DNA of 37,125 bases from an uncultured Holdemanella sp. (GCF_934754935.1 NZ_CAKVJB010000025.1:1-37125), one strand, 5' to 3'; positions 8,391-16,816 are shown, counted from the first letter of the stretch. A program made the numbers and translations. Notes: generated from the sequence alone by a model not told the origin.

Positions 8391-9318
8391 CACCAAATCG
8401 TACTTTCATTCCATTTTTTAAACGCATCTTTCGTTTGACTTCTTTTCCATTTAAATACGTTTTGTTCGTACTCTTTAAATCTTGAATATAATACCTGTCA
8501 TTTTCACAAATGATCTTGGCATGTTTTAAAGAAACACTTACATCTTGAAGTCTAACATCGCAAATCATCGCTCTTCCCACTAAATTAATTTCATTTGACA
8601 ATGCGTACGTATCATGATCAATGAGTAAACAAGCTGAAAAACGAACTTGAACTTGTAAAAGCTGTGTTTTATCTTCCGAAACAGATTCAACAGGTTGATC
8701 TCTATGAAAAGCTTGTATAGGTTCTTTGACTTTAAATGTCTGCATACGCTTATGTTTGAAGAAGGAAAATTTCTTTGGGTAGTACAATGTTCGAATATTA
8801 TCAAGTCCTAAGACAAGATTGGGCAAACTAAACTCTGCACTTTTTAAAAACTTCAATAAAAAACCAGGGATTTCAAATGCGGTTGTCGTCTGCATTGTCT
8901 TTGCGATATACTCGACCCATTTTTCAGACATATCTTTTTGAAACATCCAATTCGATATTTGTATAGGAACAACCACAAACGCAAAACGATCTCCAAATCC
9001 AGAAACAAATACATAGTCCGGATCAAATAGAACAGGTTTATTTCGATTGGATGCGATAGCTTGTTCAAAAAGCTGATGCAAGAAAATATATCCTTCTTCA
9101 TTTTCAAACACATATTGACTCAAAAAATCATGTAAAGGAATATAGCCTTCAGTCGCATAGACAATGGATGCACTTTTTTCATTTGTGAGCATACAAGGAA
9201 GACAAAAATCATCATTCGACATGCGATCAAAGATGGATAGATCTAATAAACTTGGATCTTTTAAATGAACATACAAGTGGTTTTCATCCTTTTTATCTTG
9301 TTCTATCCATTCACTCAT
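8365..9318 (-). CDS. DUF6382-like/FHA domain protein
   Basis: A cytosolic protein of 317 residues and first gene of the secretion operon. Residues 1-185 resemble the DUF6382 region often found ahead of FHA domains in Firmicutes (recognised, moderate certainty), a module thought to be related to the EssB kinase-like fold. Residues 195-225 are a variable linker. Residues 240-317 are an FHA domain with the expected phosphothreonine-binding set: G248-R249, the SxxH motif S263-L-K-H266 and N290-G291 after STNKTYL. FHA domains bind phosphothreonine peptides, so a partner kinase is expected; the next gene provides one. The ATG at 9318 has a strong GGAGGTG ribosome site. Confidence 0.85.
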   Translation of the reverse strand: MSEWIEQDKKDENHLYVHLKDPSLLDLSIFDRMSNDDFCLPCMLTNEKSASIVYATEGYIPLHDFLSQYVFENEEGYIFLHQLFEQAIASNRNKPVLFDPDYVFVSGFGDRFAFVVVPIQISNWMFQKDMSEKWVEYIAKTMQTTTAFEIPGFLLKFLKSAEFSLPNLVLGLDNIRTLYYPKKFSFFKHKRMQTFKVKEPIQAFHRDQPVESVSEDKTQLLQVQVRFSACLLIDHDTYALSNEINLVGRAMICDVRLQDVSVSLKHAKIICENDRYYIQDLKSTNKTYLNGKEVKRKMRLKNGMKVRFGDVECEFKE

Positions 9319-9383
9319 TTCATCACCTCCATATTCTTAAACGTTTTTAAAAGAGGTTTTTCGAGAAAACTTTCATTATTTTT

Positions 9384-9412
9384 TTGATTTTTCGCACTTT
9401 TTTGTCTAAAAT
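9384..9412 (+). promoter_or_regulatory. promoter giving a leaderless transcript
   Basis: TTGATT at 9384-9389, a 17-base spacer and TAAAAT at 9407-9412. Six bases then separate the -10 box from the ATG at 9419, so the expected first transcribed base is the A of the start codon. No Shine-Dalgarno sequence is present. Confidence 0.65.
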
Positions 9413-9418
9413 GAAACA

Positions 9419-9949
9419 ATGATGAAATCTTTAACTTATATTCACGTTTATTTAATCCAAACCATACTCAATATTCTTCCTTTTTTCTGGATCGATGTAT
9501 TTTACGATAATCAAACTTATATTGGAAATCAATTACATCATCCTATCTATTTATTTTTATGGGCACTAAGTTCGGCCTTTGGCTTTTATTATTATTCAAA
9601 GAAAATCTGGGAAAAATATGATGTGAAATACAACAAAAAAAATCATGCTCTAATTTGTATAGGCATGATTCTTTCATGTTCAATTCCTTATAAGGATATT
9701 ACGCTTTTAAAAGATCTACACGTATGGCTATCCATCCTATTTGTCGCTTCATTTATTATGGAATGGTTTTTCTATATTCCTGTAAATCTAAATAAAAACT
9801 CAATCCTGTTCTTCATCAACATCGGATTGAGCTTTGTGTTCACATTTATGTTTGGCCATATCACAGGCTTTTGTGAAATCTATTTTTCTTTTACTACAAC
9901 GATTCTACTTCATCATTGGCTGGTTCAGGATAGATCTTATCAATCTTAG
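9419..9949 (+). CDS. polytopic membrane protein, unknown family
   Basis: A very hydrophobic protein of 176 residues with about six membrane helices (roughly 5-25, 42-60, 77-93, 103-121, 128-147, 149-168) separated by short loops, one rich in lysine (residues 60-75). I recognise no family or motif. It is the only plus-strand gene in the first 16 kb and is divergent from the secretion operon. Its mRNA is predicted to begin at the ATG itself. Its last 56 bases overlap, tail to tail, the coding end of the minus-strand TPR membrane gene. The first two codons are both ATG, so the start is uncertain by one residue. Confidence 0.7.
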   Translation: MMKSLTYIHVYLIQTILNILPFFWIDVFYDNQTYIGNQLHHPIYLFLWALSSAFGFYYYSKKIWEKYDVKYNKKNHALICIGMILSCSIPYKDITLLKDLHVWLSILFVASFIMEWFFYIPVNLNKNSILFFINIGLSFVFTFMFGHITGFCEIYFSFTTTILLHHWLVQDRSYQS

Positions 9950-11201
9950 CTAAATAGTTCTTAGCTTTCTCTACAAAGTACATGCGATTACCAATCTCAA
10001 GAACCTTTTCAAAATACAAACGAGCCAATTTATAATCTTCTTCCACAAAGGAAATTAAAGCGATGTAGTAACATGAATCCACTTGTTGAAATGGAAAAGT
10101 TGCCCTTTGAAGTCCTTGTAGGTAATATTTTTTACATGTATTTAAATCTCCATCCATTAAATGAATCTTATTTTCAATGGCTGCCATTTCTTCACTTTGA
10201 ATCATGACACCCGCACGTCCATAATGTAGGCGAATATTTTGTGCTTCTTCTTTACAACGTGATAATCCATCTTCATCTTTTAACATATAATCAATATAAG
10301 ACATCAACGACCAATATTGTAAAGAACTTGCAGCATCCTTTCTAGGATAAGAGATCAATACATCTTGAGCTAATTCTGGATCATTTAAATAGATCAAGCA
10401 TTGCGCAAGTAATATATGTTGTTTTAATCGTGTATGTCCTTTTGAATTTGTACAATAGTAAATAATAGCACTTGCACAAGCTTCTGGGTTGCAATCTTCA
10501 TATAATAATCTAGTGATTGGAAGAAGAGATACCGCGCGATATCTTAAAACAAGGTTAAACGCAAATAAATAGAACATCAACAATACCGCAAGAAGCAACA
10601 TATTATTGATCAAAATTAAAATCACCAATAAGGCAACAATACCTAAGGCATAGATTCCATTTAATTTACGAACATTTTTGCGACATGTTTTCGCAAGTTC
10701 TTTATAAGACTCATCTAAATTATGATGGATCTTATACATACGAACCAATTCATCATCACTTGAAAAATTAAATTCTCTACGCTCTTTAGAAATACTCGAA
10801 CGCAAAGACAACATTCCATAAATACATACAATAAAGGCTGGAATCACAAGTAGAGTTCCAATATAAATCATATATTCTGGTAAGAAAAATATTAAACACA
10901 TTACGATCCATGGACTGATATTAAAACGAGCTGTTACATATTGACCAATATATATAATGTTTATAATTCCCGAAATCAATAGGGCATCTCCAAGATATAA
11001 AATCCACATATTATTTTGTAGATAAGCCAAAACCTGATTCAATGCTTGCGTATTTACTCCTGGAGCTTGACTTAAAGCATTTGAAAACATATCTGAATTT
11101 AAATCCACTCCACTTGAAAATACAACTGCACTCAAGGCTAAACCAACCACAAAAGCGACGCTCATCGCTATTAAATGGGATTTACAACGATATTTCCACA
11201 T
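9894..11201 (-). CDS. membrane protein with TPR-like C-terminal region
   Basis: A 435-residue protein. The first half has about six membrane helices (about 9-30, 65-85, 96-112, 113-135, then 185-205 and 206-222), with a charged loop between the two groups. From about 245 to the end it is helical and TPR-like (for example the segments around LLAQCLIYLNDPELAQDVL and YKLARLYFEKVLEIG). Such proteins often form scaffolds in membrane complexes, but no specific function can be named. It lies 8 bases downstream of cysE with a TAGGTGG ribosome site, so the two are probably co-transcribed. Its 3' end overlaps the convergent gene. Confidence 0.75.
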   Translation of the reverse strand: MWKYRCKSHLIAMSVAFVVGLALSAVVFSSGVDLNSDMFSNALSQAPGVNTQALNQVLAYLQNNMWILYLGDALLISGIINIIYIGQYVTARFNISPWIVMCLIFFLPEYMIYIGTLLVIPAFIVCIYGMLSLRSSISKERREFNFSSDDELVRMYKIHHNLDESYKELAKTCRKNVRKLNGIYALGIVALLVILILINNMLLLAVLLMFYLFAFNLVLRYRAVSLLPITRLLYEDCNPEACASAIIYYCTNSKGHTRLKQHILLAQCLIYLNDPELAQDVLISYPRKDAASSLQYWSLMSYIDYMLKDEDGLSRCKEEAQNIRLHYGRAGVMIQSEEMAAIENKIHLMDGDLNTCKKYYLQGLQRATFPFQQVDSCYYIALISFVEEDYKLARLYFEKVLEIGNRMYFVEKAKNYLAKIDKIYPEPANDEVESL

Positions 11202-11209
11202 ATAACCAC

Positions 11210-11749
11210 CTATTTCTTCTCTATAATTTTTGCAGGAATACCTACGGCTGTAGCCCCTTCAGGTACATCTTTTAAAAGTACCGCATTGGCCCCTACTCGA
11301 CAGCCCTTTTTTAAAGTGATATTTCCTAAACATTTGGCACCACAACCAATATATACACCATCCTCTAAAGTAGGATGTCTTTTTACATGTTGCTTTCCTG
11401 TTCCACCAAGTGTAACACCATGATAAAGCTGACAATCATCACCAATAATTGCCGTCTCACCAATCACAACGCCCATACCATGATCAATCATCAATCCACG
11501 ACCAATCACAGCACCAGGATGAATTTCAATCCCCGTCCAATGTCTAGCTCGATTACTTACCCAACGGGCAATAAATGTATGATTGTGTACCCAAAACCAA
11601 TGGGCAATACGATGCAGGCCAATCGCTTTGATATGCGGATATAGCCAAAACACTTCCCATTTAGAATGTGCTGCAGGATCAAGCTGCATTGTTCGATTTA
11701 TGTTATAGATTCCATCACAGATAAAAGATCTCTTGTTTTTTTCTGACAT
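11210..11749 (-). CDS. cysE: serine O-acetyltransferase
   Basis: Serine acetyltransferase makes O-acetylserine from serine and acetyl-CoA, the first step of cysteine synthesis, in the cytosol. The 179-residue protein has the short N-terminal helical region of Gram-positive CysE and then the left-handed beta-helix with hexapeptide repeats: IEIHPGAVIGRGLMIDHGMG, VIGETAIIGDD and LYHGVTLGGTGK, which carry the active-site His and Asp. Length and motifs are normal. No T-box leader fits in the 44 bases upstream; instead a good promoter places the transcription start on the ATG itself. Followed after 8 bases by the TPR membrane gene. Confidence 0.95.
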   Translation of the reverse strand: MSEKNKRSFICDGIYNINRTMQLDPAAHSKWEVFWLYPHIKAIGLHRIAHWFWVHNHTFIARWVSNRARHWTGIEIHPGAVIGRGLMIDHGMGVVIGETAIIGDDCQLYHGVTLGGTGKQHVKRHPTLEDGVYIGCGAKCLGNITLKKGCRVGANAVLLKDVPEGATAVGIPAKIIEKK

Positions 11750-11755
11750 GATAAA

Positions 11756-11784
11756 ATTTTAGTTGATTTGTGTCTAAATTTCAA
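11756..11784 (-). promoter_or_regulatory. leaderless promoter of cysE
   Basis: On the minus strand: TTGAAA (11784-11779), 17 bases, TAAAAT (11761-11756), then six bases before the cysE ATG at 11749. The expected first base is the A of ATG and there is no Shine-Dalgarno sequence, the same layout as the promoter at 9384-9412. Confidence 0.7.
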
Positions 11785-11793
11785 GTTTAGTGT

Positions 11794-12528
11794 TTATTTC
11801 ACATAAACTTCACATAGTGAATCATCTAAAACTTTACCAATCGAATCATGGATCACTAAATCTGCCTTTGAATCCATATTTGTACTATCTCTATTAATTA
11901 ACACCAAATGTTTACCATGGAAATAATTGATCAAACCAGCTGCAGGATATACGACTAAACTTGTTCCACCTACAATTAAAAGATCTGCCTGTTCAATCGC
12001 ATGAACGGCTGAATACAAAGTATATTCATCCAAACCTTCTTCATACAATACAACATCCGGTTTAATAATGGCACCACATTTTGGACATCTAGGAATACCA
12101 TCACTATCCCTATATTTCATCATATCTTCTAAAGAATACTTAGTTTGACAATGAGTACATGTATTTCTTAATACACTTCCATGAAGCTCATATACATTTT
12201 TAGAACCCGCAAGTTGATGTAAACCATCAATATTCTGTGTAACAATTGCCTTTAATTTACCCATCTGCTCCAATTTTGATAGGGCAAGATGCGCCTTATT
12301 TGGTTTGGCATCTAAATAAATCATTTGGTTAAAATAAAAATCAAAAAATTCTTTTGGATGACTTACATAAAAACTATGAGACAACATAATTTCTGCAGGA
12401 TATGGATACTTCTTTTTATATAATCCATTGTCACTACGAAAATCTGGAATGTTACTTTCTGTAGACACGCCAGCACCACCAAAAAATACAATATTATTAC
12501 TTTCTTGAATCCATTCTTTTAAAGACAT
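11794..12528 (-). CDS. NAD-dependent protein deacylase (sirtuin)
   Basis: A CobB/SrtN-type Sir2 enzyme that uses NAD to remove acetyl or related groups from lysines, releasing nicotinamide. The protein of 244 residues has the NAD-binding FFGGAGVSTESNIPDFRS at the N-terminus, TQNIDGLHQLAG and the catalytic histidine in YELHGS, the zinc-binding pairs CTHC and CPKC, and IVGGTSLVVYPA near the end. All key residues are present. The ATG at 12528 is preferred to GTG 12537 and ATG 12534 because GGAAG lies 8 bases ahead of it. A TATAAT-like -10 (12554-12549) lies upstream, after the clpB terminator. No obvious operon partner. Confidence 0.95.
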   Translation of the reverse strand: MSLKEWIQESNNIVFFGGAGVSTESNIPDFRSDNGLYKKKYPYPAEIMLSHSFYVSHPKEFFDFYFNQMIYLDAKPNKAHLALSKLEQMGKLKAIVTQNIDGLHQLAGSKNVYELHGSVLRNTCTHCQTKYSLEDMMKYRDSDGIPRCPKCGAIIKPDVVLYEEGLDEYTLYSAVHAIEQADLLIVGGTSLVVYPAAGLINYFHGKHLVLINRDSTNMDSKADLVIHDSIGKVLDDSLCEVYVK

Positions 12529-12572
12529 AAACATCACTTCCTTTCTCTATTATACCTCTAAACGCAAAAAGA

Positions 12573-12598
12573 AAGGAAGATAATTCACTATCTTCCTT
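12573..12598 (-). terminator. terminator of clpB
   Basis: A perfect 10-pair stem (AAGGAAGATA with TATCTTCCTT, 6-base loop) followed on the minus strand by TCTTTTTG. The clpB stop codon lies within the hairpin. Confidence 0.85.
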
Positions 12599-15140
12599 GA
12601 ATATCAAATGTATACTCGCCATTTTGGCAATCTACATGGATTACATCCCCTTGCATAGCGCCAGTCTTGATCATTTCCTTGGCAATCTGTGTTTCAAGAT
12701 TTCTTTGAATATAACGCTTCATAGGACGAGCACCATACACAGGATCAACACCCATTTTGGCAATCTGATTATACACGGCATCACTTACATGTAATGTAAT
12801 GTCACGCTCTGCCAATCGTTTTTGTAGTAAACCAACAAATTTATGGGCAATCTTAATAAATGCAGAATCATCTAATGCGTTAAACACAATAATTTCATCG
12901 ATACGATTAATAAATTCTGGTTTAAAATGACGCTTTACTTCTTCCATATATTTTTCATGGATATCCCCAGATTCAAAGGCATATTGACTACCTAAGTTTG
13001 ATGTTAAGATAATAATTGTATTCTTAAAATCAACAGTCACACCTTTCGAATCGGTAATACGACCATCATCCAAGATTTGAAGCAATACATTGAATACATC
13101 TGGATGTGCCTTTTCAATTTCATCAAATAAGACAATACTATATGGATTACGACGAACTGCCTCTGTCAATTGACCACCTTCATCATATCCAACATATCCT
13201 GGAGGGGCACCAATTAAACGTGCCACACTGTGTTTTTCCATATATTCACTCATATCAATACGGACTATGTGTCTTTCATCATCAAATAACTGTTCTGCCA
13301 AAGCCTTGGCAACTTCAGTTTTACCGACACCTGTAGGACCTAAGAACATGAAAGATCCAATTGGACGATTCTCATCTTGAATCTGTGCTTTTGAACGCAA
13401 GATCGCATCTGTGACAAGTTCTAGAGCTTCATCTTGACCAACTACACGTTTTTCAAGTTCTGATTTCAAATTCAATAATTTTTCTCTTTCACTCGCAACC
13501 AAACGCGTTACTTCAACACCCGTCCATCTTGAAACGATTTTCGCAATCAATTCCTCGTTTACCGTTTCTTGAATCAAAGCATCTTCTTTTTGGTTCGTCT
13601 GCTCTTTTTGAATACGAGCCTCTAATTCTGGAATGGTTCCATATTGAAGTTTAGCCGCATCTTCATAACGAGCTTCATTACGAGCTTGTTCCAAATCTAA
13701 ACGAGCCTTCTCCAAACGTTGTTTATCTTCTTTTTCATTGGCCAAACCACGTTTTTCATCTTCCCACTTAGAATGCATCTCGTCACGTTTTGATTGTAAA
13801 GAAGCCAATTCACTTTCAATTTCTTCTCGACGTTCAACCGCTCTTTTATCTTCTTCTTTTTGAAGCGAAGTCTTTTCAATTTGAAGCTGCAAGATCTTAC
13901 GCTGCAATTCGTCTAATTCTTGAGGCATACTCTCCATTTCAACTTTCAATGTAGCACAAGCCTCATCCACCAAATCAATCGCTTTATCTGGCAAGAAACG
14001 ATCAGTGATATAACGATCAGACATTGTGGCAGCCGCAATCAATGCTTCATCCAAAATACGCACACCATGATAACTTTCAAAACGATCTTTTAATCCTCGC
14101 AAAATACTAATTGTATCTTCAACACTTGGTTGAGCAACCTGTACTTTTTGGAAACGACGCTCTAAAGCTGCATCCTTTTCAATATACTTACGATATTCAT
14201 TAAATGTTGTTGCACCAATACAATGTAGTTCACCACGAGCTAACATAGGCTTTAATAAGTTAGCTGCATCCATACTGCCCTCAGTTTTTCCTGCACCAAC
14301 CAAGTTATGAATTTCATCAATAAATAAGATGATCTGTCCATCCGATTTTTTCACTTCATCCAAGATGGATTTTAAACGCTCTTCAAATTCACCACGATAC
14401 TTAGCACCCGCAATCAAAGATCCCATATCCAATTCAATCAATCTTTTCTCTTTCAAAGACTCAGGTACATCGCCCTTCATAATACGCCAAGCAATACCTT
14501 CAACAACAGCTGTTTTACCAACACCTGGCTCACCAATCAAGACGGGGTTGTTCTTTGTCTTACGTGATAAAATCTGCATCACACGACGAATCTCATCATC
14601 ACGACCAATGATAGGATCGATCTTACCATCACGCACATCTTGTACTAGATCACGACCATATTTCTTTAAAGCTTCTACATTCTCTTCAGAATTTGGTGTA
14701 TCAAATTTCTTTCCATTACGACGCTCTAATTCAGCCTTGTAACAAGCATCCTTATTTAAATTAAAAGTTCTTACCAATTCTTTTGAAATATAAGAACGAT
14801 TAAATAATAATGCTAAAAATACACTCGCAACGGATAAATAAGTCTCATCATGTTGACTTGCCCAGTTTTGCGCATCCTCAAACGATTTTTGGACTTCATT
14901 TGATAAATTTATATTACTTGTCGAGCTCTTTGCGACACGACTTGATTCTTGTTGAACCATTTGTAAGGCACGAGCCTTATCTAAGCCAATACGCTCAAAC
15001 AAACCATCCAATACATCATCCTTAAAAATCGTTTCCAACATATCCACTGTATCTACACTAGGATGTTGGTTGGATTTAGCCGAATTGATCGCATCCATTA
15101 AAATTTTCTGTAAACGCTCTGACATTTGTTCGATATTCAT
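12588..15140 (-). CDS. clpB: ATP-dependent chaperone ClpB
   Basis: A hexameric AAA+ disaggregase that works with DnaK to rescue aggregated proteins. The 850-residue protein has the N-terminal Clp domain, first AAA+ module (Walker A GEPGVGKTAV, Walker B LFIDEIHNLVGAG), the long middle coiled coil (about 400-520) that distinguishes ClpB from ClpA/C, and second AAA+ module (GPTGVGKTEVAK, VLFDEIEKAH). Nothing is missing. The ATG at 15140 is preferred over an upstream start at 15167 because AAGGAGGTG sits 7-8 bases before it and the normal family start (MNIEQMSERLQ) follows. The gene stands alone, with a CIRCE operator in its leader, so HrcA control is expected. Confidence 0.97.
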   Translation of the reverse strand: MNIEQMSERLQKILMDAINSAKSNQHPSVDTVDMLETIFKDDVLDGLFERIGLDKARALQMVQQESSRVAKSSTSNINLSNEVQKSFEDAQNWASQHDETYLSVASVFLALLFNRSYISKELVRTFNLNKDACYKAELERRNGKKFDTPNSEENVEALKKYGRDLVQDVRDGKIDPIIGRDDEIRRVMQILSRKTKNNPVLIGEPGVGKTAVVEGIAWRIMKGDVPESLKEKRLIELDMGSLIAGAKYRGEFEERLKSILDEVKKSDGQIILFIDEIHNLVGAGKTEGSMDAANLLKPMLARGELHCIGATTFNEYRKYIEKDAALERRFQKVQVAQPSVEDTISILRGLKDRFESYHGVRILDEALIAAATMSDRYITDRFLPDKAIDLVDEACATLKVEMESMPQELDELQRKILQLQIEKTSLQKEEDKRAVERREEIESELASLQSKRDEMHSKWEDEKRGLANEKEDKQRLEKARLDLEQARNEARYEDAAKLQYGTIPELEARIQKEQTNQKEDALIQETVNEELIAKIVSRWTGVEVTRLVASEREKLLNLKSELEKRVVGQDEALELVTDAILRSKAQIQDENRPIGSFMFLGPTGVGKTEVAKALAEQLFDDERHIVRIDMSEYMEKHSVARLIGAPPGYVGYDEGGQLTEAVRRNPYSIVLFDEIEKAHPDVFNVLLQILDDGRITDSKGVTVDFKNTIIILTSNLGSQYAFESGDIHEKYMEEVKRHFKPEFINRIDEIIVFNALDDSAFIKIAHKFVGLLQKRLAERDITLHVSDAVYNQIAKMGVDPVYGARPMKRYIQRNLETQIAKEMIKTGAMQGDVIHVDCQNGEYTFDIQGR

Positions 15141-15160
15141 AAATAAGCACCTCCTTGTAC

Positions 15161-15187
15161 TTAGCACTCACTATTTATGATTGCTAA
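15161..15187 (-). promoter_or_regulatory. CIRCE operator (HrcA site) of clpB
   Basis: TTAGCACTC, nine bases, then GATTGCTAA: the CIRCE inverted repeat with one mismatch from GAGTGCTAA. It covers the region just after the clpB -10 box, the usual place for HrcA repression of heat-shock genes. Confidence 0.9.
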
Positions 15188-15191
15188 TGAT

Positions 15192-15219
15192 AGTATAACA
15201 CTCTTTTTGGCACTGTCAA
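15192..15219 (-). promoter_or_regulatory. clpB promoter
   Basis: Minus strand TTGACA (15219-15214), 16 bases, TATACT (15197-15192), giving a start inside the CIRCE element. The -35 overlaps a second palindrome at 15216-15233. Confidence 0.8.
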
Positions 15220-15233
15220 CACTTAAGTGCTAA
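15216..15233 (-). repeat. second CIRCE-like palindrome without spacer
   Basis: An 18-base imperfect inverted repeat (TTAGCACTT joined directly to AAGTGTTGA) that reuses the TTAGCACT half-site of CIRCE but lacks the nine-base spacer. It overlaps the -35 box of clpB and may be an extra operator or a decayed CIRCE copy. Confidence 0.5.
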
Positions 15234-15249
15234 TATTTTCAAAAAGAAA

Positions 15250-15271
15250 AAAAGTAGATTTCTCTACTTTT
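15250..15271 (-). terminator. terminator of the aldolase gene
   Basis: Stem AAAAGTAGA/TCTACTTTT with a 4-base loop, followed on the minus strand by a long T-rich run. It contains the stop codon of the transaldolase-like gene. Confidence 0.85.
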
Positions 15272-15932
15272 CCAATGTGTTACGATTATAAGCTTTTTGC
15301 CAATTTACACTAAATTCACCAACCGCAATCTTTGTTCCTGGATGATCGATCATTTGATATAAAACATCACAAGGAACTGTCACAGCTTGAATTCCTGCCT
15401 TGATCAAATCATGTACTTGATATGTGTTTTTAAAGCTTGCCGCAATCACTTTTGCAGGCATATGATTCACTCTCAACATTTCAATCAAGTCTTTCACATC
15501 TTGTACACCATCACCATAATTACACATACGATTTGTATAAGGTGCTAAGTATTCGGCTCCATTCATAGCTGCCAAGAAAGCTTGATCTGCTGTATAGATA
15601 GCTGTAGCCAATGTGTGAATACCTAATTTTTTACATTCCTTGATAGCTCTTAAACCTTCGTGTGTAACCGGAATCTTCACATACATATTTTTATTACGAA
15701 TGGAAGAAATCATTTTTGCCTCTTCCATAATTCCTTCAAAAGATGTTTGTACGGTTTGAATAAACAACAATTGATCTTCACTCAACACATCACATAAATC
15801 TTTTACAACATCCATAGCTTCTCTTCCTGATTTTGTTAAGATTGTAGGATTTGTCGTAACTCCAGTAATTGTTAATAAATCGTTTAATTCTTTAATTTGT
15901 TCAATATTTGATGAATCAATAATCAATTCCAT
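15264..15932 (-). CDS. transaldolase-like / fructose-6-phosphate aldolase
   Basis: A class I aldolase of the short transaldolase (TalC/FSA) subfamily, 222 residues, the usual length. It has TITGVTTNPTILTKSG at the N-terminus, the Schiff-base lysine in YVKIPVT (K86) and the phosphate-binding end QAVTVPCDVLYQMIDHP. Members either transfer dihydroxyacetone in the pentose phosphate pathway or split fructose-6-phosphate; sequence alone does not decide. Start: ATG at 15932 behind AAGGAGG. A promoter (TTGAAA, 17 bases, TAGGAT) lies at 15987-15959. The divergent DeoR-family gene next door suggests that sugar phosphate levels control this gene. Confidence 0.93.
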   Translation of the reverse strand: MELIIDSSNIEQIKELNDLLTITGVTTNPTILTKSGREAMDVVKDLCDVLSEDQLLFIQTVQTSFEGIMEEAKMISSIRNKNMYVKIPVTHEGLRAIKECKKLGIHTLATAIYTADQAFLAAMNGAEYLAPYTNRMCNYGDGVQDVKDLIEMLRVNHMPAKVIAASFKNTYQVHDLIKAGIQAVTVPCDVLYQMIDHPGTKIAVGEFSVNWQKAYNRNTLEK

Positions 15933-15958
15933 GATGGATCCTCCTTAAGTTCATCTGT

Positions 15959-15987
15959 ATCCTAACACTAGATAAAATCAGTTTCAA
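15959..15987 (-). promoter_or_regulatory. promoter of the aldolase gene
   Basis: Minus strand TTGAAA (15987-15982), 17 bases, TAGGAT (15964-15959), followed by a leader with a clear AAGGAGG site. Confidence 0.6.
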
Positions 15988-16034
15988 TATGCATTTCACA
16001 TCAATCAAATATTCTTAAACAAACACAATAAAAC

Positions 16035-16054
16035 ATGTTCCTTTATGTTCTTTT
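16035..16054. repeat. tandem 10-base repeat, candidate DeoR operator
   Basis: ATGTTCCTTT followed directly by ATGTTCTTTT: two copies one helical turn apart with one mismatch. They lie just ahead of the -10 of the DeoR-family gene and upstream of the divergent aldolase promoter. DeoR-family repressors often bind short direct repeats, so this is the best operator candidate. Confidence 0.5.
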
Positions 16055-16057
16055 TTG

Positions 16058-16066
16058 TGCTTTAAT
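16058..16066 (+). promoter_or_regulatory. extended -10 promoter of the DeoR-family gene, leaderless
   Basis: TGC followed by TTTAAT (16061-16066) forms an extended -10 box. Six bases then precede the ATG at 16073, so the mRNA should begin on the start codon. No good -35 and no Shine-Dalgarno site are visible. Confidence 0.6.
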
Positions 16067-16072
16067 AGAAGT

Positions 16073-16816
16073 ATGAACACAACACAAAGACGATATGAAA
16101 TCTATGAAAAATTAAAAATAGATAAAACAGTACAAGTGAATGAACTCGCAAAAGAATACTCTGTTTCCTTAATGACGATTCGAAGAGATTTAGATATGCT
16201 TGAAAATCAAGGCCTTGCCACAAAAAGCTATGGAGGAGCTACATTAAACGAGTCTAGTTCAAGTGAGCCTTCCTTTGAAATCAAAGAAGGCATTTCTCAA
16301 TCCGATAAAAAAGAGATTGCGATATACGCAAGTTCACTCATTCAAGATGGTGATTCCATCTATTTAGATTGTGGTACCACTTGTCTTGAACTCTTTAAAA
16401 GGATCCATCATAAAAAGATCACCATATTCACTAACTTTTGGAAGATTCTTCAATACGTAGATCGTAACACAAAAGCTAAGATCATCATGGCTCCAGGAAC
16501 CTATAATCCTATTACACAAGCAGCTCTATCTGAAAGCACGATTCAATTCTTTCAAAATTATTATATTGATAAAGCTTTTATCTCTGTTTTAGGCATTGAT
16601 TTAGATTATGGCGTATCCATTCCAAGTATGAGTGATGCACTAGTCAAAAAAGCCATTCTTGATTCTTCCAATAAAAAAATTTGTATGGTAGACCATACAA
16701 AATTTAATAGGAAATATATGTCAAAAATAGCCAATATGGATGATTTTGACATAATTATTACAGACGATAAATTAGACTCAGACATACACGCAAAGAATAT
16801 TATAAAAGCACATTGA
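16073..16816 (+). CDS. DeoR-family transcriptional repressor
   Basis: A sugar-phosphate-responsive regulator of 247 residues. The N-terminal winged helix (MNTTQRRYEIYEKL, VNELAKEYSVSLMTIRRDLDMLE, then LATKSYGGA) is the DeoR signature. The C-terminal DeoR sensor domain has SLIQDGDSIYLDCGTTCLEL and the ICMVDHTKFNRK segment that binds phosphorylated sugars. I chose the ATG at 16073; an in-frame TTG 18 bases upstream is unlikely because it would lie inside the promoter. It is divergent from the transaldolase-like gene, and convergent with nagA, either of which may be a target. Likely self-regulated through the repeats at 16035-16054. Confidence 0.95.
   Translation: MNTTQRRYEIYEKLKIDKTVQVNELAKEYSVSLMTIRRDLDMLENQGLATKSYGGATLNESSSSEPSFEIKEGISQSDKKEIAIYASSLIQDGDSIYLDCGTTCLELFKRIHHKKITIFTNFWKILQYVDRNTKAKIIMAPGTYNPITQAALSESTIQFFQNYYIDKAFISVLGIDLDYGVSIPSMSDALVKKAILDSSNKKICMVDHTKFNRKYMSKIANMDDFDIIITDDKLDSDIHAKNIIKAH

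Noticed and set aside
11750..11793. T-box or cysteine riboswitch leader for cysE
   Set aside because: The gap is only 44 bases and is filled by a standard promoter that leaves no leader.
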